Source: Diplocarpon mali (lineage: Eukaryota; Ascomycota; Leotiomycetes; Helotiales; Drepanopezizaceae). From it: 64,000 bases of DNA. The notes under the pieces were generated by a model that saw only the letters and a list, made by a program, of their open reading frames with translations, made no database searches and was not told where the DNA came from. The stretch spans positions 33,811 to 97,810 of the forward strand of contig JAENRP010000162.1 of assembly GCA_024741835.1 (NCBI GenBank), written 5' to 3'. The number at the start of each line of letters is the position of its first letter. Position 1 is the stretch's first letter. The translations under genes were made by a program, and so were the position numbers. Positions 22,667-34,614 of this stretch are shown piece by piece.

Positions 22667-23445
22667 TCAGCAAGAGGAGCAAGAGATCGAGGCTCGTCTC
22701 AAAGCATCAATGAAGCTCTGCGCGCATCCCGCGTCGACAGTCCCAGGAGTCCGCACCCACGCCGTCCCACTCGCAGCCGGGCCGCCCGGAAAGGGTAGCT
22801 GGCCCGACGAGACGTCTACAGAGATATGCTCGGCCAGCGGGGGCTCGATCAGGAAAGCCGAGTCGTGCGCGTCGTTGTTGCACGGCGATTGCTTGCCATA
22901 GTCGCCGGCCGCGAACAGCTCGCAGGTCTGCAGCGGGTAGTTGCTGTTGGACCCCTCCCGCGCGGTATACAGGACTCTACCATGAAAGCCTCGGTCAGAG
23001 CATAGCAAGATGTATAGAGAGAGTGCAGGTCGCTACTCACGACTTGCATCCGGCGTGCTGGGCGCAGTGAGCGATGCAGACCTGCAGGGATGGGACGCCT
23101 GGGACGATTGACAGCGCCTTCTTCCCGTCGTCGACGTGGCGGCAGCACAGGATGTAGAAGGTCTTGTCGCCGCTCGCGGCGTACCGCTTGTCCATCGCTG
23201 TTGGGAGCTGTGTCAGCGCGGGTCGGGGTGGGTGCGCGCGCCTTCGTACCTTGGGGACAGGCTGTGTCTGCTACGAGAGGCGCGTCGTGGAGCTGGACTC
23301 GGCTCCTGCGGGGGCACTTGTATGGCTGGGCCGCGCCGCTGTTTGTGAGGTCGAGGACCAGGCTTCGTATGTCTATCTGGGCGCAGGTGGAAGGGATTCC
23401 GATGCTTAGAATCGCAAACAGGCCGCCGAGTGGAGTGGTCTTCAT
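22667..23445 (-). CDS. Secreted Cys-rich protein with PAN/Apple-like block
   Basis: Three exons, 23445-23250, 23197-23041 and 22976-22667, give 220 residues. The N-terminus MKTTPLGGLFAILSIGIPSTCAQ is a clear signal peptide with probable cleavage after Ala22. No other membrane segment follows, so export is likely. At least 14 cysteines remain in the mature chain. The block VCIAHCAQHAGCKSVLYT ... QTCELFAAGD (about 105-145) has the spacing C-x3-C-x5-C ... C of fungal PAN/Apple-like modules, which bind proteins or carbohydrates. A CC pair, CNN and a terminal SCSSC are also present. The introns are 52 and 64 nt with canonical ends and keep frame. An in-frame ATG exists upstream of MKTTP, but starting there would bury the signal peptide. 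I do not recognise a named family. Confidence 0.72.
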
Positions 23446-26347
23446 TGTGATGATCGGGGTGAATGTTTGGAGGTGGTATTGGGCGGGCGATTCAACGTTC
23501 AGGGACATGCGAAGAGAGTCACGTCGAGAGTGTGCAGGTACTTCAGAGGAGATGTTTGAATAATCATGCCAGTGATGGGTGTTTACCACGTCGCACAGCG
23601 CCATCACCCCCAGCCAGACCAGGAAATTAGTCTATTCTTGGAACAGAATGGATCGACAGGATCAATAGATCAAGCACGAGAGGCAGGTAACATCTTACGG
23701 ACGCACAGTGCGTCGTTGAACGAGTCTGGAATTTCTCTTTGGTTCTGGGCTTCAGTACCATTGACCATCGCACAGAATGTTGATCGTCATCTAGCGTATG
23801 GCGATACAATGGGGAGCTACTGTAGCCGTAATTCTTAGCTCACTCTTTGCGTACGAGACCGAGTTGCATGGGCAGTGAGATGTAAAAAAATCCCCGGGAC
23901 TTACCTACTGCCGAAAGAGGAATATTCTAGATCGCATTGAATTGCTGGTTCGTAGAAATAAACGAATATTGCAACGAGGTTATAGGGAGCTCCGTCTCAC
24001 GAAGCGTCTGGAGAACATAACCGGGAGGCTGAAGTTTCATGTCGTCCTCATCACCCAGTATTACTCTCTTACAAGGACAATCCTAATCTACGTCAGTTGT
24101 CAACTCGTTGAATCGCGCGCGATACCGGTCCTACGATAGAGGGAAGAAGCAATTCTGCGAAGAGGCGCTGGTAGATGGAAGCACCTGCGTCACCAAGCTT
24201 GCAACTGCAGCTCGACGGCGGACGAAGTCCGGAGAGAAAATCACCCGCTCAAACCTCCGGGAGCTTAGCTGTCTTTGGATGTTGGTATTGTCTCGTCAAA
24301 CATCAGAACATGCTGCGCAGTTCCAGGTTCACGCCAGAGACGGACCATGCTTGCGTTCCCGGGGATTTGCACAGCAACTATCCTAGGCACCGCGTGAGAT
24401 GTAAATCCCCCTCATGGTCATAGTTGGCTACCTCTTTTACACTGTCGTGAGATTTGTCTCTTGACGTTGCGGCCCGCGTGACTATTCGCACGAAGTCGAG
24501 CGCACTCCAGGGTTTGGCCCTCGCATTCTTGCCAATTCGTCCACGTCGGTGCAAAATCGTCCAACGCAGCGGCTCCAGCTCTCTTTTGAACTCCTGCTCG
24601 CCGCCAGGTCTGATCGTATGCAGCAGATTCAGAGAGATCCATCCGGAGGAGAGTCGAGACTTTGTCCGGATCCAGGCTTGTGGGGAATTACCGGCGATTC
24701 TCCTCCTCCTCGTACTACTCCGCTCAAAGTCGTCTGCACAGCTTTCTGGATAACGTGAATCTGCATAGCTGATCTGAGAATTCTCTCGAGATTGCGGGGC
24801 ACGAACCTCCAGTGGCGTGTTAGATAGGGTGTTGGAGACGCATGGACTGGCTGCGAAGTACACCACTAAAGAATCCAAATGATAGAGGACTGAGTAAACA
24901 GAAGACAGCGGCTACAGCGAGCGTGGAAGTTGAGGTGGAGCCAGAAAATAACCAGGGCGGGTGACTATAGCTTATACCATTGCACATGTAGAACGGGACC
25001 CGGGAGTATAATTGGTACTTCTCTTTGCTGCTCCAAGTAGACCCGATAGCAGCGTAATCAAGTCGCCGGCGTTCGCAAACACAAGCGTGAATTCGTCTTT
25101 GCCCTAACGCTGGTGTAAAACCATGACATACCTGGTCATGATCCGTCAAGCATCTTGATCGACGTAAAAGCAGCCTGCTATTCGGCGGGCTATTCGATTG
25201 AGATTTCGGGAACCGAGATGCGTGAAGCAGAAGCTACAGTGTCATATCGAATGCACTTGAGTCAAAGGCTCGGCTCCCGAGTACAGGCCCCGGCACAAGA
25301 TTCGGAGAGCCAAAGCTCTGATTTTATTCCGACGCGAGTTTATATGATCCACCGTGTAAAATCAAAGCGCTGGCGAAGAAGACTTTACTCTTCATTGAAC
25401 CGAACGCGCATCATTTTAGTCACGTGATGAGCATACGACGCTGATGACAGCGAGACTCGAGCTAGAAGCCATCGTTACTGATGAGACGAGAGGATGAGAA
25501 AGAAAGGGCTTGGAGAATTTCTAGCCAGGACATGAGCAGCCAGGCAAGATTTTAATATCCAGAAAAATCGACCCGTAATTGTATGAAAGCTGCTACATCA
25601 AACACAGGAGAGGGATCCCTGCCCCTGGATAGAGAAACAGCACGTCAGCATATATCAAGACTTCAGATGCGAAGGGGGGGGATTTGTCGCCGCACAGGGA
25701 GGATCGGGAACTCATGAGAATATCTGAAATCCGCCTCGTGGAGAGCTCACTCGTTGGAAGTGGAGATACTGTCGTGGCGGCGACGTCTATAGCTCTGCGT
25801 CTCGAGGCCAGGACTCGAATCGCATACATCGACACATGGGTTGTGGGGGTGCGGCGGGAATCCACGAGTTGAGGTTTCCGAGGACTTTCAAAACACAGGG
25901 GTGGCAGACCCGCTTTTCCTGCCCCGGCAACACGCGACGCATCAAATCACCCTAGAGGTGTGATGGCGGTTGGGAACGAGCAGTTCTCTTTCGTGGGATT
26001 GACGCAGGTGCGATATATCTACGACATTATCTCACGGTCCGAGTGGAATTTGTTTTCATCGCAGGGCCACCGCGTCGCCACCGCGGCGTCCGATCCAATC
26101 GTCCGTCGCGTGCAGGCATCTTCTGCGGGCACCAGCCGCGCTCGGCAGGGGATGAAAGTAAACAAAGCTAGCGGCACCCCTTGTTTACTTTGGCCGGGAC
26201 CTCGCGTCTGTCTTCGCATCGGTTTCGCTTGCATCCTTTCGTCTTCTTCTCCGCAGCTTTCTAATCCTCTTTCTTTCTGCTTCGCCAACGATTGTTGGGA
26301 ACTCTCCTCGATTGTGACCACGCAGACTTGCTCTGGTCTCACCCGCC
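23446..26347. other. Long intergenic region
   Basis: About 2.9 kb with no supported gene. Many short frames on both strands lack motifs. A palindromic TCACGTGA occurs near 25419-25426. The last ~350 bp, pyrimidine-rich with runs such as TCTTCTTCTCC, are probably the promoter and 5' leader of the coiled-coil gene. Confidence 0.5.
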
Positions 26348-28660
26348 ATGGCCGACCTCGACAGCCCAGCCCTCGCCGTCGACGACCGGCCCCTCGCCGT
26401 GCGCCGCCAACGCCGCCGCCGCCGCAGCATCGGGCCAAACGCATCCTCGAGTCTCCGAGAACATTCCCTCCCAACCCTCACCCACGGCATGGCAAGCCCG
26501 CCCGCGACACCCACACGCCGCAAGAAAAAAGTGCGCTTCTCCGACCCAGGACCTGCCATCGGGTCTGGACCGGCCTCTTCGGGGCTCACGCCCTTCCTCC
26601 GCCGCAGCTCCCTTACGACGCCGAGAGCGAAGCCGACACGTCGCCCGTCGACGCCAGGCAGTCTGTGGAACCGCGCCGGCGACGACGTCGCGCCGGCGTG
26701 TGGGACGTTGCAGTTCGCGCCCCTGCGCCAGGTGCTCGAGGGCCGAGTCGTGCGCCGGCTGCGGCGGAACAGGCTCAGCGAGGAGGTCAACACGATCGAG
26801 GGCGACAAGCGCGCTGCCGCGAGGGAGCGGCAGTCCGAGATTGAGCGGTTGAAGGGGGAGTTGGCCGTGAGGGACCTGGAAGTCCAGAGCATGCGCGTCG
26901 AGCTGGAGGGTGCCGCGCAGCTGGAGGGCGAGTCCGGCGGCTCCGTCGCCATGACCGCCACGCTGCGCAACCAGGTGCGCGGTCTGGAACAGGAGATTCG
27001 CTTTCTCCAGGAGGAATTGAGTCGGAGGGAGGGAGATGGAGACACGATTGTCGAGGATGGGCCCGATTGGACTATGGCGGCGAGGGACCCGTATGACGCT
27101 GCCGACGACGAGCACGACGACGGTGTGATGGCTACGGATCTCGAGCAGGAATTGCACGAGATGAGCGGCCACGATGAGATCCTGACCACCCCAACGCGTC
27201 TCAACACCTCTTTTCCCTCGCCGCCGTCGACCATGCCCAACACGCCGTGCAGACCGGGATGCACTGGGAAGGCCGGCATCCAAGCCTCATCGACTCCGGA
27301 CCGCGAGAACGACGCGCTGAGGTGCCAGCTCGGATGTCTGCAATCGGAGGTGAAGAAGCTGACCTCGGCCATCGCCTTCGACGCCGACCACCGCGACCGT
27401 CTGGCGGAGAAGCTCTCCTCGTTCATGCCCGCCCACGCCTCTCCCGACCCGAGCACCCTCGACGCCGCCCTCGACAGCGTGCTCACCACCCTCGCACTCT
27501 CTCAGTCCGAGGCGCGCGAGCACAGCACCGCCTTTGCCGCGCTGGCCACGGAGATCTCCTCCCTGGGCTTCCCCGCGCGCGGGCCCGACGAGAGCCTCTC
27601 GCGCATCGCCGCGCAGTTCCGCCGGGCGAGACTCGAGCTCGAGTCCCTGGCGCCGGGGGAGGTGGCCGCGGGCTTCGAGAACGCGAAGCTGCTCGGCCTG
27701 CTGGTCGAGCGGATCCGCGTGCTGCTCGCCCGGGTGCGGCAGCAGGACGCGAGCATCGATCAGTACCACGCGCAGGAGGTCCTGCTGCGGCAGCAACTGA
27801 ACGACCGGGTCAGCGTGACGGACGCCCTGCAGCGGGAGCTCCGCGCCGCGGCGACGCTCGTCTCGTCCCTGCGCTCCGAACTCAGCGACGCGGCGACGGA
27901 CGGCGCGCGGCTGCGCGCTGCGCTGGACGGCTACCGAGACGAGGTCGCCTCGCTCGAGCAGCTCGTCCAGCGCCTCGAGCAGGCCGGGCGCGAGAACGAC
28001 GAGGCGCGGCTCGCCAGCGAGGCCAGCCAGCACGCGGTCCTGCGCGCCGTCAACGAGGGCAACGAGATGCTCCTGGCCGAGCTGGAGCGCCGGCTCGCCG
28101 CCGCGCTGGGCGCCGCCGCGGAGCTCGAGGGCCAGCTCGCCGCCCTCGCGTCCACGCAGCGCGCCACGGCCGAGGAGCGCGACGCGGCGCGAGACGTGCG
28201 GGACGAGAAGAGCGCGGCCCTCGCGGCCCTGCAGTCGAGCCTCCAGTCGCGCGAGCGCTCCCACGGCGCCGCGCTCACGCTCCGGGATGCCCGCGTCGCC
28301 GAGCTGCGGCGCGAGATCGAGCGCCTGAGCGCGTCGCTCGAGGGCGCGCACGCTGCCCTCCAGGCCCTGCGCGCCGAGAAGGCGGACCTGGTGGCGAAGG
28401 AGGAGCGGGCGCAGATGGTGGTGCGGGATATGCTCGAGCAGCTCGGGAGGGCGGGGGAGATGGGTCTCGGCTTTGTTGACGAGGGCGCGGAGAGGGGGAG
28501 GGCGCAGAGCGAAGGCCCTGTCGTGGTCAGCGGAGGGGGGATGGGGATGCTGGATGCTGGGTTGGCGAGAAGGAGAAGTGGAAGTTGGAAGGCCGGGGAG
28601 AGGAGGCGGTATGACAGTGGATTGGGGTTCTTGGAAGAGGAGGGGGAAGAGGAGGTGTAG
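26348..28660 (+). CDS. Conserved fungal coiled-coil protein
   Basis: Single exon, 770 residues, with the ATG in a good context (CGCCATGG). The N-terminus (1-110) is basic and Ser/Pro-rich, with the short motif KKKVRFSDPGPA (about 59-70) and SGLTPFLRRSSLTTPR (79-93). LQFAPLRQVLEGRVVRRLRRNRLSEEVNTIEGDKR leads into a first coiled coil (about 145-240). An acidic, proline-bearing linker (about 240-320) follows, then long heptad-rich coiled coils (about 465-720, Ala/Leu/Glu/Arg-rich). The C-terminal tail is Gly/Glu-rich. No enzyme domain, signal peptide or membrane segment is visible, so a structural or scaffold role is the most that can be inferred. The gene is very GC-rich at codon third positions, which creates long false frames on both strands. 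I recall similar uncharacterised proteins with the KVRFSDPG/LTP-RR motif in filamentous ascomycetes but know no function. Confidence 0.85.
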   Translation: MADLDSPALAVDDRPLAVRRQRRRRRSIGPNASSSLREHSLPTLTHGMASPPATPTRRKKKVRFSDPGPAIGSGPASSGLTPFLRRSSLTTPRAKPTRRPSTPGSLWNRAGDDVAPACGTLQFAPLRQVLEGRVVRRLRRNRLSEEVNTIEGDKRAAARERQSEIERLKGELAVRDLEVQSMRVELEGAAQLEGESGGSVAMTATLRNQVRGLEQEIRFLQEELSRREGDGDTIVEDGPDWTMAARDPYDAADDEHDDGVMATDLEQELHEMSGHDEILTTPTRLNTSFPSPPSTMPNTPCRPGCTGKAGIQASSTPDRENDALRCQLGCLQSEVKKLTSAIAFDADHRDRLAEKLSSFMPAHASPDPSTLDAALDSVLTTLALSQSEAREHSTAFAALATEISSLGFPARGPDESLSRIAAQFRRARLELESLAPGEVAAGFENAKLLGLLVERIRVLLARVRQQDASIDQYHAQEVLLRQQLNDRVSVTDALQRELRAAATLVSSLRSELSDAATDGARLRAALDGYRDEVASLEQLVQRLEQAGRENDEARLASEASQHAVLRAVNEGNEMLLAELERRLAAALGAAAELEGQLAALASTQRATAEERDAARDVRDEKSAALAALQSSLQSRERSHGAALTLRDARVAELRREIERLSASLEGAHAALQALRAEKADLVAKEERAQMVVRDMLEQLGRAGEMGLGFVDEGAERGRAQSEGPVVVSGGGMGMLDAGLARRRSGSWKAGERRRYDSGLGFLEEEGEEEV

Positions 28661-31600
28661 CCGGTGGCTCGCTCTCTGCTATCTGTCCGACTCATACCTC
28701 CGGTTCTGGAGTTTGGCATCGCGGTTTTTCGCTGTGTATCGTGTACTCGGCATATGTTCAGTATGTATATCGGCTTTGCTGAAAGTCTTCATTCGTGAAT
28801 ACTTGATTTCGTGGTCGAGCAATGTAACCTGACGTGACTTGTAAAGCAGTGAGCTATCGTTTGTTTTCCCACCCAGTTTTGAGTTTTCGTTTATGGCTCC
28901 AACTCCTTGGATCCGAAGCACCTCTTACAAGAGACATCCTCTTGCTCAGACAAGAAAGTGAAGCCCGAGTCTCAAAGCCAACTCTTTTTCTGAGCTCTCT
29001 TTATTTTCGAAAATCAACAAACCCGGCCAGCTTTCGTACATCACAGACCCAGCGCGATTTCCCTACGAGCAGCACGTCCAACAACTCATCTCATCTCCCA
29101 GAGTCCCAGCTTCTTCTATGCCATCGCCGTCATCTATCCTCTCACCGTGCGTCCCAAACCCGCTCTAGAAACTGAAAGATCCTGTTTTGGTCGTCGGGTT
29201 GTTATGAGTTATACGTACATCGCTAGGCGAGGGCTACGCGAGATCGCGACTCTAGTAGGGAGATGTGCTGTACTCGTCGTCAGCTAGCTAATCTCTCGCC
29301 AGGCGAGAGGGAAGAGGAGGCTCTGGTTCTAGTAACTTGTTCATGCGGCAGACTCACTCGTGCGAGCGTGTCAAGCTCGTGTCGCTACAGATGAGCATAC
29401 GGCATGTCCTCTCATAGTGCTTGGCCTCAATTCGGCTCGTCGCCCAAGTCACATATTCCCTCCCATCTCAGTCTCCGTAGACTCCGAAAGGACAGAACCG
29501 GCACCCGGTCCAATCTGTTTTGCTCTAATCCTCAACACTCGAATCACGGATCAGACAGTGGCCGCTACCATGAACCCATCGATCAGTATCTTCTGCATCT
29601 CTTCTCCCCTCCTGGCGCCGAGTAGAGGAGGAAGGGCGGACTTACATGTTGCCTACAGACTCTCCTGTATCTACCTTCTTCAGATGCTGGAGGTACGGCC
29701 TTGTTTTAAGCTTCGGATCCCTCTTTATCTTCCCCATTGCCTTTCTCTTCCACGTCTTCCAGTCTATCCGCAGGTTCAGGTTTAGGTTCAGATTCATTTT
29801 TTCTTTCTTTTGTTAGAGTGAGAGTGAGTACCCGGTGGGTAACAGAGAGAAGAAAAGGCGGAGAAGAAAAAGACGAATAAAATAATCAAGAGCAGGAGAC
29901 GAGAAAAGAAGTAAATGAAGCAGAAATGAGAAACATCCAGAAAGGAGACGTACCAACAGCTCGCGACCTTTCAGATTAACACCCTCAACAGGATGACGAG
30001 GTCAGGTCCTCCTAGCTCCCTATACGGCGTTTCAAACAGAAAACATTCCCAGGATTTCATAGGGGTAGATACGGCATCGACGCAAGTCTCACGGTCGCGC
30101 TTTTCCAGCGACGGGACTGTGAGGGGATGATGCATGGTTATCTGAAACCGCGTTATGCCAAAGTGAAGATCGGATAAGGTGAGATGAGACAAGATAAATC
30201 AAGCCTTTACTCTACTTGCGCCGAGAGCTGGGAATGGTTTTGAGCTTTTGGTAATTTGTATCACGATGAATATGCAGGAGGTTGGATGTATGTACAGAAA
30301 ATAATATAATACTTGAATGTTCTTGGGTCAGTCATACTTGAATAGATCGAAGGTTGCTTGAAACATTGGTATCTTGTTCCTAGGAGGATGAGAGCATGAC
30401 TGCCGAAAGCTTGATGCTGGACGGATGTCAGAGGTTACCTGGTGATGCAATGCAATTCGTCTGATGTTTGAGAGAAGGGAAACAGCTACTAATAGATGGT
30501 GCGATGGGGCCTACTGTCAATGCAATTATAAAAAACCACATAGGTTTCTGGCATTGTTATACAATGTATAAAGCAGTCAAGAATTCGTGCTCTTTTTCTG
30601 AAGTATAAAGAAAGATTTGAGATCTGCATCGATAGTTGACAAAACTTACCAAATAATTTCCAGAAGGAGCGGGGGGTTTAAGGAAATGGAGAAGAAAAGA
30701 ATTTTCGAATTTAATATTTGGATGTTCCCTTTTAGTCAGTTCAATCTACCGCTAAACGGCTCTTTCTAGGATTCAACGCGATACGAGATTGTAGTTGGAG
30801 TTGGAGAAGGGATGTGGATTAGTAGAAAGACAGGAAAGAGGGGTAAGTCGCGAGGACATGAACGAAAGGCAAGCCATAACCGGACGAGAATAGTGTATAT
30901 ATACTCTCTTCTTAGGAGATTTAGGAGGATAGCGAAACTCAAAGTAGAATACTTCGATGGATCTCCTGTGTAAAAAGGCGAAAGCCAGAGTGGAGTAGAG
31001 GAGTTATGTTAATAAAAAGAGTCGAAAAGGGGCAGGGTAGCAAATCGCAAGAGACTTAACGAAAAGAATACACAAGTTGAGAAGAAATACTGGCTATGAT
31101 GGGATCTTAACGAAGCTTCTGCGGTCAATTCGAGTAGGAAGTACTACTGCCTTTGATAGTTCGATTTTTAACTCTCGTATTCAGCACCAACTTAGCAGTA
31201 TTGACAACATTTTATCCTGCCTCGGAGCAGCAGGCTGCAGCAAGGCTTACGAGCTCTGAAATTATAGCGATAACCAGTAATATGTTCATAGTCTTGTATG
31301 GAGCGGATTTGAATTGAGACTCAGTAAGGGATTAGTCCGAAACAAGATAGCAGCGCTCCTGGGTATCGCGAAACAAGCTTCAACATTCAAGCGCCTGCTA
31401 GACTACTGTGTATGAGATCTACACAAGAGTTGGCTGGAATGTGTTGCCCAGGATATATAGCGTTTGGCAGCAGAGAAAAAGGACTGGTAAAATACGTAAC
31501 CCGATGCCCGATTTCAAGGTTACAGGCCTGCTGGGTCGAGGCCTTCGGCTTTGTATTTGTAAGTGTAGACTCGATGCTCAGCAGAATATCGTCAATGGAG

Positions 31601-32413
31601 TGGATTCGACGTAACTCCGATACCTGGTACAGATGAAATGCGACTTGAAGTAAATGCTGTGGCGGTCAACGCAAGGTATTAAGCCGCAGTCCAAGGCTGC
31701 GTTCACAAGTAGATTGGTCGATTCATTCATGTTGGACCTCTGGCGATAAGTTGTGACCTGCTCGTCTACGCAGGGATCTGTCAACGAGCATGTCAAATGC
31801 GCACCTGCTGTTGGTTGGCGGATCTTCAAACCATGAAGAAAGGCACCGTGCAATGAATCACAACGGTACAGCGAAAACGCTTCTCGTGTTATTGATACGC
31901 TCCAAGATCATTACTGTCCAGATAGGAAAACCCGCCGGTGCCTCTCTCCTGCGAAAGTGAGTAGAGGTGACTTGACAAACATTGAACTTGCTACATATTT
32001 ATACAGTAAGAAGGCGTGCTGCTGTTCTCAAACTGATGGTAGAATGAGCTTAATGATATTACAATATGAAATTGATCGAGACATTGAACTGTTGTTATAT
32101 GAGTAAGTAGACTATTCTAGATCGCGACCATGGCTTCTACCGCAAGAATAAGCATTATATGATTCAGCGGGATCTCAAAACTAATCTAGTAATCCAAATA
32201 TACTTAGTCATAAAAAGATATGTTGGAAACATGCGAATATTATATTATAGGAATATTGTATATTCCAAAATCCATACAATTTTATCAAGTGGTTTAGTGG
32301 TCGAAGAAATTTTATGATGTTGTTTTCTCATGTCAAATGGCCATAGCTCAATACCTGCTTGCTCGTACTGCATCTCCTAAATCTGCTTAAATAAAACACT
32401 TCCAATCGCAAAA
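28661..32413. other. Gene-poor region left of the assembly gap
   Basis: About 3.7 kb with no supported gene. 28.7-29.8 kb is GC-balanced with short frames on the plus strand lacking motifs or splice logic. It contains a GCTAGGCGAGGGCTACGCGA stretch near 29222 resembling GGGGCTACGCGAGG near 11769, perhaps a dispersed small repeat. Beyond 30.2 kb composition drifts to AT-rich. Confidence 0.45.
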
Positions 32414-32436
32414 NNNNNNNNNNNNNNNNNNNNNNN
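32414..32436. other. Assembly gap (23 N)
   Basis: A run of 23 N inside an A-rich context, so the true sequence and length are unknown. A poly-A homopolymer on both sides suggests the gap reflects a homopolymer or low-complexity problem. Confidence 0.99.
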
Positions 32437-34614
32437 AAAAAAAAGACGCTTAAGTAAGATATCGATTTTCTACCATAAATCTTTCTTGCGCGTAACATCA
32501 TCGAGTCCAAGGTCAACGTAGCTCCCAACGAGCAGAACTATTCCTGGGCCTTATAATTTTAATAGGGTAGACCAAAGGACTTGAAGCTATATAGTAACCT
32601 ATACAAAAGAGAAAGATTAATATAAAAAAGCGTATATATTCTTATATCCCTTTTGTAGAGTAAATAACAAGGTATTATAAAACAGTAAAGAGCTTTCTAT
32701 TCGAATTCCACTTATAACAAAAACACTACTACTTGCATATTATCTTCCTTTCAAGGCAATCAAGCTTCAATGATATATATATATATATAGCCCTTGAAAG
32801 TTAACTAAGTCTACAGTATCAATCTCCTTTGATTATATTTAAACCGTTTATTCAAGGCAAAGTAAAGTATGTATAATTCGAATAAACTCAAAGATCATTA
32901 AAACGTTCGTTATATAAAGCTGATTCGCAGGGGTATTCGAAGAGAGAGTTATTATAAAGAGTTTTAAGAAGTTAAATAACAGAAAGGGGCGGGCCAATCT
33001 GCTTATAGATCTTTAGCTTTAAGTAGCCGCTTCAAGCAGTTCTTTCTCTTCATTTGCAAAAACGTGATAAAGAGTGGTATAAATGCCGAGTTTAATAAAT
33101 TAAATCGAAGGTGATTTTTCAAAGCCTTTCTAATAGAGAGACGAAGTTGCGCAAGGCAGCAAGTGAAAGAAAGAGAGAAAGAGGTTGGTTTTCAGCTTTT
33201 CTTAAAGCAAGATTAGTAGATGAATCAAGGCACCTATAATCGAGTTATTAAAGGCAGATCAACAGGTTATAGTCTAAGATGGTAGTTTGTTAAGACTTGA
33301 CTTCAATCGAGTTAGTATAAAATCGTAGATATAAAGCTTCCATGAATAGAAGCCCCCAGAAGCGTGCTCCTTACAACCACTACCACTCAGATAGGCCTAT
33401 TTCATTTATTCTAGAGCTTAGTAGCATATACAGAGAGCTTTATTTATTAGTATTTAGTTAGAGTATAGTGAAGGCCAGCCAGGAGCTGCTCCTCACCTAA
33501 GGGGTGTGTTGCGCAGTAAGGAGCCTTAGGCTCTCAGGACCTGCTTATGTAATTAGCCCCTGAAGTGACCCACAGAGGTTCCTACTTGGGGAGCTCAGTT
33601 GTATAGATAGATGCTTCTGCTCACCACTCGAAAAACTCTCCGATCTACAGCTCGACAGGGGTCCTATACGTCGACTTCAATTATAGCGGAAGTTCGTCAT
33701 TTGATTAAGGTGTTTCGCAATTCCGTTTGAATCGCGATATTTAGGATCTTACCTCTCTTTTACTTATAATTCCCCATTGCCTTTACCCTATATACCTCAA
33801 GGATTAAGTGACGTTAATAACGACATTTTCTTCTTTGGAGGAGTAGTCGTAGTATTCGTATCAATCAAAGGAGGAGAGGGAGGAGGTGAGCAGTCTTCCT
33901 AAGTGACTAATCGACTTCGAGTTCAGGGTGCGATAGATCGTGCCTGAAGAGGTTGTCAAAAGTATCAGGTAGCGGAGTAGACTCGGCAGTCAAGCCGGTC
34001 AACTCAGCTATTAAGCCTGAAGATTCCGCAATAGCAACGATCCGTGCCTGAGCTTGAATAGTTGCATAGCTGTCCTTAAGGGGAGTATCCACTGATTTAG
34101 GATGAGTGACGCGTAGCGCATCGTTGAGATTCGAGTATGATACTCAAGATCGTACAGCCTTACTCGCAAGGGAAAGACTCCATATGATCGGTTTATTTTA
34201 TCGAATGCTTTTTCACAGGTATGCGGGGCTCATAACCTACAGCTAGGAAGTGGTCTCTTCAGTATTCTGATAGAATGCACAAGGCAGTATAAGCTGCAAA
34301 CGATGGAGTTGATCGTCTTGTATTGTTGTTAGAAAGAGAGCTTTCTGAGTTCGAGAATATTTCGGTTGTGAGTGCCTTGGATCCAAGTCATGTGACTTGC
34401 ACGTGATATTAAATCACCTGCAACAGCTGTCAATGAACCAGACTAACAGTTTGTTCTCTTTTCAGTCTCCTCGATCTATTGCTATCGATCTCCGACTAAG
34501 CGAGCAGCTAGCCTACAAAATATCTAGTCCAAACCTTGGACCTATAGACCCCCACTGAACCAGGCCCCATCTATCCAAACTAGACCGTCAGTCCAACCAA
34601 TTCAGACCACTCGT
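32437..34614. other. AT-rich block, probably decayed repeat, plus ACAD 3' flank
   Basis: From the gap to about 33.9 kb the DNA is TA-rich with stops in every frame, like the RIP-hit copia blocks, but I could not recover a diagnostic retroelement motif. A GC-richer island at about 33475-33660 (GCCCCTGAAGTGACCC) could be LTR-like, but I found no partner copy in the window. A 61-codon minus-strand frame at 33907-34092 has no recognisable family. Confidence 0.4.

Noticed and set aside
23090..23563. 157-codon plus-strand frame opposite the secreted-protein gene
   Set aside because: Antisense shadow; the minus strand has a signal peptide, cysteine pattern and consistent introns.
26185..28719. Several long minus-strand and plus-strand frames (up to 434 codons) over the coiled-coil gene
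   Set aside because: GC-rich third positions remove stops from other frames. Their translations are Arg/Ala/Ser-rich without motifs, while the plus-strand 770-codon frame has clear heptads.
33475..33660. Possible gypsy-type LTR (GC-richer island in AT-rich block)
   Set aside because: No second copy, target duplication or TG...CA boundary could be identified.
33907..34092. 61-codon minus-strand frame as retroelement gag
   Set aside because: No zinc knuckle or other diagnostic motif; too short to support.
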